32,418 nucleotides of DNA from Holophagaceae bacterium (GTDB taxonomy: Bacteria; Acidobacteriota; Holophagae; Holophagales; Holophagaceae): contig WRHW01000024.1 of assembly GCA_009783055.1 (NCBI GenBank), forward strand, positions 1-32,418. The letters are read 5' to 3'. This document shows, piece after piece, positions 15,124 to 22,921 of this stretch (positions are counted from its first letter, which is position 1; each line of letters starts with the position of its first letter). A program made the translations under genes and the position numbers. The notes below the pieces were generated by a model that did no database searches, was not told the DNA's origin, and was given only the letters and a program-made list of their open reading frames with translations.

Positions 15124-16923
15124 ATGTTGAAAACTGAAAGTTCATCGTATTTTCAAAGCGACCAGGTGGATCAGAAACCGCTGCGCCACGTTTTGATTCT
15201 TCGGTTACTAAAATATTTAAGACCATATCTGTGGCATCTGCTCATACTTCTTGTTCTGATGGGAAGCGGGGCGGTACTGGAGGTCATGCCTTCTGAATTT
15301 ACCAGGAGGCTGATTGATCATCATTTAGCTCAAGGGAGTATAAGAGGGGCGGGACAATTACTCACTGCTTTTATTTGCTTTGTTTGCTTGTCTTTTTTGG
15401 TTCAGCTTTCCAGATCAATCCTGCTGGGATGGGTGGGGCAAAAAGCTATGTTGGATTTGCGGTTACAGCTTTTTGGGCACTTAATGCGCCGGTCAACGTC
15501 TTTTTTTCAGCACAATCCGGTTGGCCGCCTGATGACGAGAGTGACAACGGATGTCCAGAATTTAAATGAAATGTTCAGCTCAGGTTTTGTAGCGGTTATA
15601 GGAGATGCGCTATCACTGGTGGCGATAGTGGTTTGGATGTACCTAATGCACCCAGGCATGGCAACAATCGCGGTATTTATAGTGCCGTTTCTTTTTGTTG
15701 CAACAGAAATCTTCAGGCGAAAAGCTGGGGAGGCATTTCGTGAAACCCAGGGGCGATATGCAGCTATCCAGGCCTATCTTCAAGAACACCTCTCCAACAT
15801 GAGCCTTGTCCAGCTAAACACAAATGAAAATAAGAGCCGAGGCGACTTTGAAAGACTCAATCTTCGATATTTAGAAGCGTTTCTGAGGTCAGTGCTGGCT
15901 TATTCTGTTTTTTTTCCTGTCGTTGAGTTCCTGACATCTGTGACCCTTGCAGCTATCATTCTTTATGCGGGTTACAAGGTTGAAATTGGTGCCGTGACTT
16001 TGGGATTGTTATTGGCGTTTGTACAGCAATCAGGTCGCTTCTTCCGACCGATAAGGGAACTGGCCGAGCGTTATAATGTGATGCAAACTGCAATGGCTTC
16101 AAGTGAGCGGATTTTTGCATTGCTCGACAATGATGATGAAATAATGGAAATGACCAATGCTAAATGTCCCGTTTTTGAAAAAGAAATACGCTTCGAGGGT
16201 ATATCTTTTGCCTATGAGGCTGGTGGTCGCCATGCTGTTAAGAACATGGACGGCGAGATACCAAAGGGCAGGAGAATCGCCGTAGTCGGGCACACGGGAG
16301 CAGGTAAGAGTACGATGATTAATCTGCTAATGCGTTTTTATGATCCACATGAAGGGAATGTTCTTTTGGATGGTATTAACATCAAGGAACTAAATTTATC
16401 GAAATATAGGGGACTGTTTGGCTTGGTTCTTCAGGACGTTTTTATTTTCAGTGGAACTCTGGAAGATAACATTTTGCTCGGTAGGCCCAAAGACTCTAGC
16501 CGTTTAGCCTATGTTTTGGAACAAAGCCAGCTGAGTTCGATTTTGGAAAGGCTTCCCCAAGGTATAAAAACTCAGGTTGGTGAGCGCGGTCAGCGCTTAT
16601 CAGCGGGGGAGCGTCAATTATTGGCTTTTGCCAGAATGTTGTACGGCTTCCCTGCAATTTTGTTGCTGGATGAAGCAACTTCAAACATCGACAGCGAAAC
16701 AGAGCAGCGCATACAAGAAGTTTTCGCCAAAGTAAGTCGAGATTTTACTACATTTACAATTGCCCATCGTCTTTCAACTATTCGAGATGCCGATGAAATT
16801 TGGGTTATGGATAAAGGGGCAGTTGTCGAGCGCGGGAATCATTATGAATTGCTAAATAGGGGTGGTATCTACTCAAATTTAGTCAGGCTTCAATTTGAAA
16901 ATAACCAATCAGAAACTGAGTGA
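15124..16923 (+). CDS. ABC exporter, fused membrane and ATPase domains (MsbA/MdlB-like)
   Basis: This 599-residue half-transporter would act as a homodimer or heterodimer in the inner membrane. Six membrane segments fall within about 35-285. The ATPase domain follows: Walker A GHTGAGKST (389-397), Q-loop Gln437 (VLQD), signature LSAGERQ (492-498), Walker B ILLLDEAT (512-519) and H-loop His548 (IAHRLST). The substrate may be lipid, peptide or drug and cannot be told from sequence. An in-frame ATG at 14971 would add 51 residues, but that stretch overlaps the signal-peptide codons of the divergent peptidase and looks unlike a transporter, so ATG 15124 (AAGGA 11 bases upstream) is preferred. It is followed 119 bases later by the V4R gene. 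Confidence 0.92.
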   Translation: MLKTESSSYFQSDQVDQKPLRHVLILRLLKYLRPYLWHLLILLVLMGSGAVLEVMPSEFTRRLIDHHLAQGSIRGAGQLLTAFICFVCLSFLVQLSRSILLGWVGQKAMLDLRLQLFGHLMRRSTSFFQHNPVGRLMTRVTTDVQNLNEMFSSGFVAVIGDALSLVAIVVWMYLMHPGMATIAVFIVPFLFVATEIFRRKAGEAFRETQGRYAAIQAYLQEHLSNMSLVQLNTNENKSRGDFERLNLRYLEAFLRSVLAYSVFFPVVEFLTSVTLAAIILYAGYKVEIGAVTLGLLLAFVQQSGRFFRPIRELAERYNVMQTAMASSERIFALLDNDDEIMEMTNAKCPVFEKEIRFEGISFAYEAGGRHAVKNMDGEIPKGRRIAVVGHTGAGKSTMINLLMRFYDPHEGNVLLDGINIKELNLSKYRGLFGLVLQDVFIFSGTLEDNILLGRPKDSSRLAYVLEQSQLSSILERLPQGIKTQVGERGQRLSAGERQLLAFARMLYGFPAILLLDEATSNIDSETEQRIQEVFAKVSRDFTTFTIAHRLSTIRDADEIWVMDKGAVVERGNHYELLNRGGIYSNLVRLQFENNQSETE

Positions 16924-17042
16924 AGGAACCGTATGTCGGGCCAGGCGAATTGTTTAGGTATGACAAATCATTTTTTCAAAAAAATACTAACGAATGATAA
17001 GTATTTGCTACTATCATACAATTTTGAGCGGAAAGGATATTT

Positions 17043-17561
17043 ATGCAGGATCGAAAATACAAATTTTCCTGGGATCTTTTGGGTGACATCGGTCTTGGTA
17101 GACCAAATTTGGGTCCAACAACCCGGATCGAGGTGTATCGCCTGATGCAAGGCACTTTCAGAGATATTCTGGAGCAGAATTTCGGAACTGAAAAAGCCGA
17201 TGAAATATTCTACGACAGTGGAAAATTGGCGGGACAGTGTTTTTATCAGAACGTGCTTGGCGACATCAATGACTTTGAACATCTTATCAAGGTACTGCAG
17301 GATAGCCTTCTTTCTATGGGTATCGGAGTTCTCCGTGTTGAAGAATCTGATTTGGAAAAGGGATCTTTTGTTTTTACTGTTTCAGAAGACCTCGATTGTT
17401 CGGGACTTCCTGAATTGGACTACGAAATTTGCACCTACGATGAAGGCTTTATCGCAGGCCTGCTTGAGTGCTTTACAGGCAAAGGCTTTGAGGTTAAAGA
17501 GGTTGACTGTTGGTGTACAGGTGATAGAACTTGCAGATTCGAGGCAAATATTTCTGCATAA
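17043..17561 (+). CDS. V4R-domain protein (small-molecule/metal sensor candidate)
   Basis: This 172-residue protein is essentially one V4R (4-vinyl reductase) domain. LGPTTRIEVYRLMQGTFRDI (23-42) opens the domain, then FYDSGKLAGQCF (56-67). The C-terminal signature is VDCWCTGDRTCRFE (154-167) with Cys156, Cys158 and Cys164; further cysteines are at 119 and 130. V4R domains are found in XylR/DmpR-type regulators and in bacteriochlorophyll 4-vinyl reductase, and are thought to bind hydrophobic small molecules or metal. There is no output domain in the chain, but 17 bases downstream a HAMP-GGDEF gene begins, so the pair probably forms a split sensor-output system. AAGGA precedes ATG 17043. Confidence 0.82.
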   Translation: MQDRKYKFSWDLLGDIGLGRPNLGPTTRIEVYRLMQGTFRDILEQNFGTEKADEIFYDSGKLAGQCFYQNVLGDINDFEHLIKVLQDSLLSMGIGVLRVEESDLEKGSFVFTVSEDLDCSGLPELDYEICTYDEGFIAGLLECFTGKGFEVKEVDCWCTGDRTCRFEANISA

Positions 17562-17578
17562 TTGGTGGAATAATTTAA

Positions 17579-18634
17579 TTGACTGACTATAGCTTTAGAG
17601 AGTCATTGTTTAATGAAATAGATAGGCTGAGACTCGCTTTAGAAAAAAGCAGTATTGAAGAATTACAGGATTGCCTCCACCAGATCATGGCTACTTGCCT
17701 GAGAATAGTCGAGGGTTCATCTGTCCTTGGAACTTTCCTTAAGCCGATTCACGATTTATTGCTCGTGGAACATATACCTGAAAACCTTCCGCCAATTGTT
17801 TTACTTGATAAAAAGTACAACAAGCTATTTGAAGATGTCAAACAGTTTCGAAGTTTTATGCTCTCCATGGCGAATGGGGATTTGTCACAAAGGCTGCTAG
17901 TGAAAGGGTATATGGCGGGCGTATTGAAAACATTTCACGCCAACCTGAAGCACCTGACGTGGCAAACAAAAATGGTGTCAAGAGGCGATTTTACTCAGCG
18001 CGTTCATTTTATGGGCGAATTTGCATCCAGTTTTAACACTATGGTCGAACAGCTTGATAACACCCGAAGAGGTCTTATTGAAAGTGAAAAAAAATATCGT
18101 TTACTTGCAATCACCGACACGTTGACAGGCCTACCTAACAGACACCATTTTTTTGAAGTAGCCATAGCAGAACACACTCGTTCCAGGCGCTACAAAAAAA
18201 CCTTTTCAATTATCATGTTAGATATAGACTATTTTAAAAAGGTCAATGATACGTACGGCCATTTTGTAGGCGATCTGGTCTTGCAGGCGGTAGCAGAGCA
18301 ACTACAAAAATCACTCAGAGAAACTGATTTTCCTGGTCGCTATGGGGGCGAAGAATTTATCGCACTGCTGCCTGAAACATCTATTGCTGAAGCCCAACTA
18401 GTTGCTGAAAGAATTAGACACAATATCCAGGACAAGGACTTAATTTTTGACGATCGACAAATTAAAGTTACTGCCAGTCTGGGAATTTATAATTTTGGTA
18501 GTTTTGATGAAGCAGATGATGTTGCAGGGCAGTCCATAGATGAAATAATCGACAAAGCAGACAAAGCACTTTACTCTGCCAAAAACAAGGGGCGAAACAG
18601 AGTTGAGACTTATTCGGGTGGTATAAGCACATAG
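17579..18634 (+). CDS. soluble HAMP-GGDEF diguanylate cyclase
   Basis: This 351-residue protein has no membrane segment or signal peptide. An N-terminal helical region (1-85) is followed by one or two HAMP-like units (about 90-160; MANGDLSQRL and VSRGDFTQRV are repeated phrases), a linker helix, and a GGDEF domain (175-345). The catalytic loop is GGEEF (256-260). The inhibitory site RETD (247-250) has the canonical RxxD spacing, so product inhibition by c-di-GMP is likely. NRHHFF, DIDYFKKVND and YGH motifs are intact, so it should be active. It starts with TTG 17579, with GGTGGA upstream, 17 bases after the V4R gene, implying a common transcript and joint function. Confidence 0.9.
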   Translation: MTDYSFRESLFNEIDRLRLALEKSSIEELQDCLHQIMATCLRIVEGSSVLGTFLKPIHDLLLVEHIPENLPPIVLLDKKYNKLFEDVKQFRSFMLSMANGDLSQRLLVKGYMAGVLKTFHANLKHLTWQTKMVSRGDFTQRVHFMGEFASSFNTMVEQLDNTRRGLIESEKKYRLLAITDTLTGLPNRHHFFEVAIAEHTRSRRYKKTFSIIMLDIDYFKKVNDTYGHFVGDLVLQAVAEQLQKSLRETDFPGRYGGEEFIALLPETSIAEAQLVAERIRHNIQDKDLIFDDRQIKVTASLGIYNFGSFDEADDVAGQSIDEIIDKADKALYSAKNKGRNRVETYSGGIST

Positions 18635-18662
18635 CAGTTCAGCTACAAAAAGTTGAACTGCT
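18633..18662. terminator. bidirectional terminator-like hairpin
   Basis: AGCAGTTCA (18633-18641) pairs perfectly with TGAACTGCT (18654-18662) over a 12-base loop. The arm begins inside the TAG stop of the cyclase gene and lies between convergent genes. No T tract follows on either strand, so termination would need a factor or the hairpin may protect the 3' end. Confidence 0.6.
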
Positions 18663-18683
18663 TGAATATGAGGGTCGTTTCAG

Positions 18684-20120
18684 CTAATAACCCTTGGTCT
18701 GCATACAATCTTTTGCGGCTTTGTATCCACGGTCGAAGGCTTGCTCGTTGAGAGGCATCAGGGATGCCTTGTCCTTCAGTGCCTGTTTGATTGTGGCCAG
18801 GAATGTTTCACGAGGAAAAATGTTTGTTGCAGCTGCAAGTGCCCCCAGGCTTACGATATTTTTGACAACCATCTTTCCCAGGTCGGCGGCAATTTCTGCG
18901 AAAGGTACGCCAATTACCTTGATACTGGAATCGGCTGGTTCAAATTCCTTGGCTACGGAATTATCGAATAAGATGAACCCGTTATTTGTCACGCTCGATC
19001 CAAATTTTGCAAGGCTTGGAGCGTTGTAGGCAATAAGAATGTGCGGGAGAGGACTGGCAGGGTTAAGTACCTCCGTCTTTGCAATATGTACGTCCGCATA
19101 AGATGTGCCACCACGGCTTTCGGGGCCATATGCTGGGATGTGCGTCCCGTCAAACCCTTCATTAATTCCTGCGGTAGTTACCAAGATGGCTGCAGTTTGG
19201 GCACCATCGCCTCCTGACCCAGCGAGTTTAAGACTTATGTCAGCCGGATGTATGTGGGATGGGAACTCCTTACAAAAACGTTCTGTCTTTTCTGTTGTCC
19301 CGCCAATTAGTCCCAATATTTTTTCACTATCAAATATCGGCTCCTTTATGTCCCACCATGGCTCCACGTCCACGTCCTTTTTGACACCCAGTGGGAAAAT
19401 TGGCACCATGTTTTCTTTTACCCATTTTTCCGATTTGTCGGGGGTTATTTTTAAGTGGGTCGGACACTCAGCAAGAACTTCAACAAAAGCGTAGCCGCGC
19501 CCTTCTTTTTGAAGCTGGAGAGCCTTTTTGATTGCTTTTCTGGCTTTGTTCCTCTCAGCTGGGCTAAAAAGTGCAACTCGCTCTACATAAATCGGCCCAT
19601 CCAGTTGTGCGATTTGTTCTGCCATTTTGATTGGCTGGCCATTGATTTGTTTTCTACCATCCGGGCTGGTAGAAGTAGTCTGCCCCATTAGGGTAGTTGG
19701 TGCCATTTGGCCACCAGTCATTCCGTATATAGCGTTGTTAATGAAAATCACTGTTAGGGGACTACCAAGCTGGGCAACAGCGATAGTTTCAGCAAGGCCA
19801 ATAGAAGCCAGGTCTCCATCGCCCTGATAGCTAATTACCATGGCCTTGGGATTTGCTAACTTGTGGCCAATGGCAACCGCCGGAGCGCGCCCGTGCGCGG
19901 CTTGAGTATTGCCTGTATCAAAGTAATAGTACGCAAAAACAGAACAACCAACAGGACTGACCATAACAGTATCATCCTGTATACCGAGTTCTGAAATCGC
20001 CTCTGACAGGTATTTGTGTACTATTCCATGGCCACATCCGGCACAATAGTGGGTACTATGTCCTTTGAGGCCAACGCCATTTGAGTGTCGTTCGAATTTG
20101 TTGTAGAAGGCTGTTGACAT
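18684..20120 (-). CDS. 2-oxoacid:ferredoxin oxidoreductase, beta-gamma fusion
   Basis: This 478-residue protein fuses two subunits. Residues 1 to about 285 are the thiamine-diphosphate-binding beta subunit: YCAGCGHG (25-32), YQGDGDLASIGLAE (98-111, Mg/TPP motif) and FINNAIYGMTGGQ (126-138). From about 293 to 475 lies the gamma subunit: GSGGDGAQTAA (301-311), YGPESRGGTSYADV and a long Rossmann-like tail. With the upstream delta-alpha gene it makes a full KOR/VOR-type enzyme that decarboxylates a 2-oxoacid with CoA and reduces ferredoxin. Branched-chain (VOR) or 2-oxoglutarate (KOR) specificity cannot be settled by eye. GGAG precedes ATG 20120; the gap to the upstream gene is 12 bases. Confidence 0.92.
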   Translation of the reverse strand: MSTAFYNKFERHSNGVGLKGHSTHYCAGCGHGIVHKYLSEAISELGIQDDTVMVSPVGCSVFAYYYFDTGNTQAAHGRAPAVAIGHKLANPKAMVISYQGDGDLASIGLAETIAVAQLGSPLTVIFINNAIYGMTGGQMAPTTLMGQTTSTSPDGRKQINGQPIKMAEQIAQLDGPIYVERVALFSPAERNKARKAIKKALQLQKEGRGYAFVEVLAECPTHLKITPDKSEKWVKENMVPIFPLGVKKDVDVEPWWDIKEPIFDSEKILGLIGGTTEKTERFCKEFPSHIHPADISLKLAGSGGDGAQTAAILVTTAGINEGFDGTHIPAYGPESRGGTSYADVHIAKTEVLNPASPLPHILIAYNAPSLAKFGSSVTNNGFILFDNSVAKEFEPADSSIKVIGVPFAEIAADLGKMVVKNIVSLGALAAATNIFPRETFLATIKQALKDKASLMPLNEQAFDRGYKAAKDCMQTKGY

Positions 20121-20132
20121 TTGAAATTCTCC

Positions 20133-21521
20133 TCACTTTGCGATGGACTTAACGTAGGCTACAACATCCGCCTGCTGAGGCAAGTTGCCACCCATTCGCC
20201 GGATATGCCTTATTTCTGGGAGCTTTTCAACGCCGGCTTTATTGAGTTCAAGCCGAAGCTCGTCTTCCAGTTGGCCAGCACTAGCTTCTACAACTACTAT
20301 TTGCTTTGTCTTGGGTAGTAATGTTTTTAACTGCTCGACCGGGAAGGGCCAAACTGTTATGGGTCTGAACAGACCCGCCTTTACACCTGCTTCTCTCAGA
20401 TTCTGAACAGCACCCTTGGAGATTCGTGCTGGAGTATTACAGGCTACGAGCAGTATCTCGGCATCATCTGTCATAAAATTATCTGCTCTGGCATGTGCTT
20501 TCATTGTGGCGTATTTGGCACAAATTTTTTCATTTCGCCTTTCAAGATCTGGTTCGGCCAAATCAATCGAGTTAATCAAATTACCTCTGTGTGCCCTGTC
20601 ACCATAAACGGCCCATTCGGGTATTCCAGGTTTATTAAGGTGGGTTGGCAGATTTACCTTTCCAGTCATTTGTCCCAAATATCCATCCAGAAGAATGATT
20701 ACAGGGTTTCGATACTTGAATGCCAGTTCAAAAGCCTCAATAGTCAGGTCAAGTACTTCCTGCGGGGTGCTTGGAGTCAGACAAATTGCGTGTGTATTTC
20801 CATGCCCGAGGCCACGACAGGCAAACTTGATATCGGACTGCTCAGGAGCAATATTTCCCAGACCTGGCCCGCCGCGCATTACATTTACGATGACAGACGG
20901 GAGTTCGGCACCAACCATGTAGCTTATGCCCTCAACCATTAGTGAAAAACCAGGACTAGAAGTGAAGGTCATAGTTGGGAGCCCTGCTCCTGCAGTTCCA
21001 TACATGTGGTTGATTGTGGCAACTTCAGAAACCGCCTGTAAATACCATCCATTCATCTTTGGAAGGAACTTAGCCATGAGTTCTGCACCCTCAGTAGAAG
21101 GGGTGATTGGATATCCGTACATGTGGCGGCATCCAGCAATCATGGCCCCAATTGCGGCGGCATAATTGCCTTTGATCACCATGGGCTCAGTTTTTGGCAT
21201 TGGGATTTCTTGGTTTGCGATTGCTATAGGCTTTATCGCATCGTTTTTCTTGTCGAGAAATAGTTTTGCGGGGTTCTTCGAGTCAACCGTCTCGCCACTT
21301 TCGACTGCCAATAGGCTAAATGGTTCTGGGCATGCGTCAATGCAGAGTCCACATGAATTACATTTTTCAAGATCAAGTTTCACTGGAGCAATGCCCGTCT
21401 GATGGTTTATCTCTTCACTGAAGGTAATGCAACCTTTTGTGCAAACACCTACGCAGCGACCGCATCCTTTACAATATTCCGGAACCAGATATGGTTTTGG
21501 GCGTTCCGCCTTCTGTGCCAT
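20133..21521 (-). CDS. 2-oxoacid:ferredoxin oxidoreductase, delta-alpha fusion (VorB/KorA-like)
   Basis: This 462-residue protein starts with a 2[4Fe-4S] ferredoxin domain (delta): Cys17, 20, 23 and 27, and Cys54, 57, 60 and 64. It continues as the pyrimidine-binding alpha subunit from about 115: AAAIGAMIAGCRHMYGYPITPSTE begins at 121, with AVSEVATINHMYGTAGAG and MTFTSSPG later. The alpha C-terminal domain ends with the VVVEASAGQLEDELR helix. Electrons would pass from TPP through the two clusters to a soluble ferredoxin. GGAG lies 9 bases before ATG 21521. A terminator-like hairpin with a T tract sits in the leader. Fusion of delta to alpha is known in some anaerobes; having both halves fused is less usual. 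Confidence 0.92.
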   Translation of the reverse strand: MAQKAERPKPYLVPEYCKGCGRCVGVCTKGCITFSEEINHQTGIAPVKLDLEKCNSCGLCIDACPEPFSLLAVESGETVDSKNPAKLFLDKKNDAIKPIAIANQEIPMPKTEPMVIKGNYAAAIGAMIAGCRHMYGYPITPSTEGAELMAKFLPKMNGWYLQAVSEVATINHMYGTAGAGLPTMTFTSSPGFSLMVEGISYMVGAELPSVIVNVMRGGPGLGNIAPEQSDIKFACRGLGHGNTHAICLTPSTPQEVLDLTIEAFELAFKYRNPVIILLDGYLGQMTGKVNLPTHLNKPGIPEWAVYGDRAHRGNLINSIDLAEPDLERRNEKICAKYATMKAHARADNFMTDDAEILLVACNTPARISKGAVQNLREAGVKAGLFRPITVWPFPVEQLKTLLPKTKQIVVVEASAGQLEDELRLELNKAGVEKLPEIRHIRRMGGNLPQQADVVAYVKSIAK

Positions 21522-21530
21522 AGGTACTCC

Positions 21531-21553
21531 AAAAAAAGGTTACAAAACAACCT
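21531..21553 (-). terminator. attenuator-like hairpin in the leader of the oxidoreductase operon
   Basis: Read on the minus strand, AGGTT (21549-21553) pairs with AACCT (21537-21541) over a 7-base loop, then six to seven T (21531-21537) run into the GGAG ribosome-binding site. The stem is only 5 bp, so it would be a weak terminator or simply a spacer. Confidence 0.35.
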
Positions 21554-21848
21554 GACAATACAACTTGCCAGATATTCCACACTATTATCATGTGAGTATC
21601 GGCCCCCGTATCTGTGCAAGGGGTCACAACGATGCACCATGGGGTTGTTTCGCTGGTGTTTTCCAAACCAATGCAACCGAATGACACATAATTTTACACT
21701 GAAATTGTGGTAGTATTGGTAATTAGCTTTTGCAAGAGTGGGCGATTGGATAGAATTTTTGGAGACACAGCAATTTGGTACCTTACATGACTTTGTCTTG
21801 TGTGGACAAAATAGCGGAAGAAATGAGTTAGGAGTAGATTGATTGGGC

Positions 21849-21854
21849 TATAAT
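21849..21854 (+). promoter_or_regulatory. possible -10 box upstream of cheR
   Basis: TATAAT matches the sigma-70 -10 consensus exactly, but no good -35 hexamer is found at 15-18 bases upstream, so it may need an activator. A transcript from here would carry a leader of roughly 170 bases. Confidence 0.35.
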
Positions 21855-21866
21855 AGCAATGAGGGA

Positions 21867-21914
21867 GTGACAGGTGCTGAGAGTTGAAAAAAACTGCTGG
21901 AAGGATTGTGTCAC
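21867..21914 (+). promoter_or_regulatory. inverted-repeat element in the cheR leader
   Basis: GTGACA (21867-21872) and TGTCAC (21909-21914) can pair and enclose a smaller AGTT/AACT stem with a GAAAAA loop at about 21883-21896. The nested shape could be a regulatory RNA leader or a protein-binding dyad. It matches no riboswitch family I recognise. Confidence 0.35.
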
Positions 21915-22029
21915 AAGAGGTATTTGGTACGGGATTAGCAATACCACTTCCAGTGGTTGAAAGGAGCATGGCAATTTGGTATTCTCGTTAGTGGCAGGTA
22001 AGAAGATGTTACGATACCGGGTGGGGTAA

Positions 22030-22887
22030 ATGATCGGGTCTGGTTCCAGTGTGCAAATGAGTTCCCAGGATTTTGTGGCCTTGAGAGATTTTGTATATAA
22101 CCGATCAGGTATTTACTTTCGCGAGACGAAGAAATATTTCCTTGAAACCCGTGTGAGTAGAAGAATTTCTGAACTTTCGTTGGCATCTTATGGGGAATAT
22201 TTGAAACTCCTTCAGGGGAAATTGGGGATTGACGAGCTTAAGTACCTGTTCAATGAAGTTACAACAAATGAAACCAGCTTTTGGAGGAATCCGCCGCAGA
22301 TAGAGGCTTTTCAAAAGCTGGTACTTCCCGAGGTCGCTGCGATTGCCAAAAAGAGAGGTGGCAATAGGTTTCGCCTTTGGTCTGCAGCTTGTTCATCAGG
22401 AGAAGAGCCGTATACGTTGGCGATGGTATGTGCAGAGGCAAAAGATTCGGTATTGCGCGGTATGACAATTGAGATTATTGCCACCGATATTAGTGAACGG
22501 GTTCTCAATCTTGCAACAATTGGTCAATATGGCAGCTATACGCTGCGAAATTTGACTCCTGCCAGACTCCAACTCCATTTTGATCAAAAGGGTGACGACA
22601 TCTTTGAGGTCAAGCCTGAATTAAAAAAAATGGTCACGTTCAAAAATTTCAACCTGGTTGATTATCAGAATTATCGGACGTTGGGGATGTTCGATGTGAT
22701 ATTTTGCCGGAATGTTTTGATTTACTTTGATGATGCCGTTAAGGGAAAAGTCATCAATGGATTTTACGAGCAGCTTTTTCCAAAAACCTATCTGATGGTA
22801 GGGCACAGCGAATCAATAAGTGCATACGCATCTGGATTTGAGCTTGTCCACTTCAGCATGGCCACTGGCTACAGAAAGAATGGGTAG
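22030..22887 (+). CDS. cheR: CheR-type chemoreceptor glutamate methyltransferase
   Basis: This 285-residue cytoplasmic S-adenosylmethionine-dependent enzyme methylates glutamates on chemoreceptors or related targets. The N-terminal helical domain (10-75) is followed by TNETSFWRNP (79-88). The SAM-binding LWSAACSSGEEPYTLAM is at 116-132, with ATDIS (151-155) and FCRNVLIYFD (225-234), then GHSES (258-262). All landmarks are intact and there is no fused TPR. GGTGGGG precedes ATG 22030. It opens a plus-strand cluster with two HDOD genes, cheB and a FliK-like gene; no methyl-accepting protein or cheA is in the window. Confidence 0.93.
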   Translation: MIGSGSSVQMSSQDFVALRDFVYNRSGIYFRETKKYFLETRVSRRISELSLASYGEYLKLLQGKLGIDELKYLFNEVTTNETSFWRNPPQIEAFQKLVLPEVAAIAKKRGGNRFRLWSAACSSGEEPYTLAMVCAEAKDSVLRGMTIEIIATDISERVLNLATIGQYGSYTLRNLTPARLQLHFDQKGDDIFEVKPELKKMVTFKNFNLVDYQNYRTLGMFDVIFCRNVLIYFDDAVKGKVINGFYEQLFPKTYLMVGHSESISAYASGFELVHFSMATGYRKNG

Positions 22888-22909
22888 CCAAATGTCTATG
22901 TGTATTTGG
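22888..22909 (+). promoter_or_regulatory. short hairpin before the first HDOD gene
   Basis: CCAAAT (22888-22893) and ATTTGG (22904-22909) form a 6-bp stem directly after the cheR stop. The 3' arm reaches into the GGGGA that serves as ribosome-binding site of the next gene (ATG 22922), so it might dampen translation. The stem is AT-rich and weak. Confidence 0.3.
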
Positions 22910-22921
22910 GGATAATGAACT

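Larger units (their letters stand above)
21522..22029. other. 508-base gene-free region between the oxidoreductase operon and cheR
   Basis: This divergent intergenic region holds no credible gene. The left end is the oxidoreductase leader (weak hairpin plus T tract). The right third carries a TATAAT box and a leader rich in inverted repeats: GTGACA/TGTCAC at 21867-21914, GGTATT/AATACC at 21920-21945 and CCACT/AGTGG at 21944-21956. CAATTTGGTA occurs twice (21771-21780 and 21972-21981), and the core ATTTGGTA a third time at 21922-21929. The middle shows nothing I can name. Confidence 0.5.

Noticed and set aside
21694-21969. 91-residue minus-strand open frame in the gap before cheR
   Set aside because: It shows no ribosome-binding site or family resemblance and covers the inverted repeats and the TATAAT box of the opposite strand.
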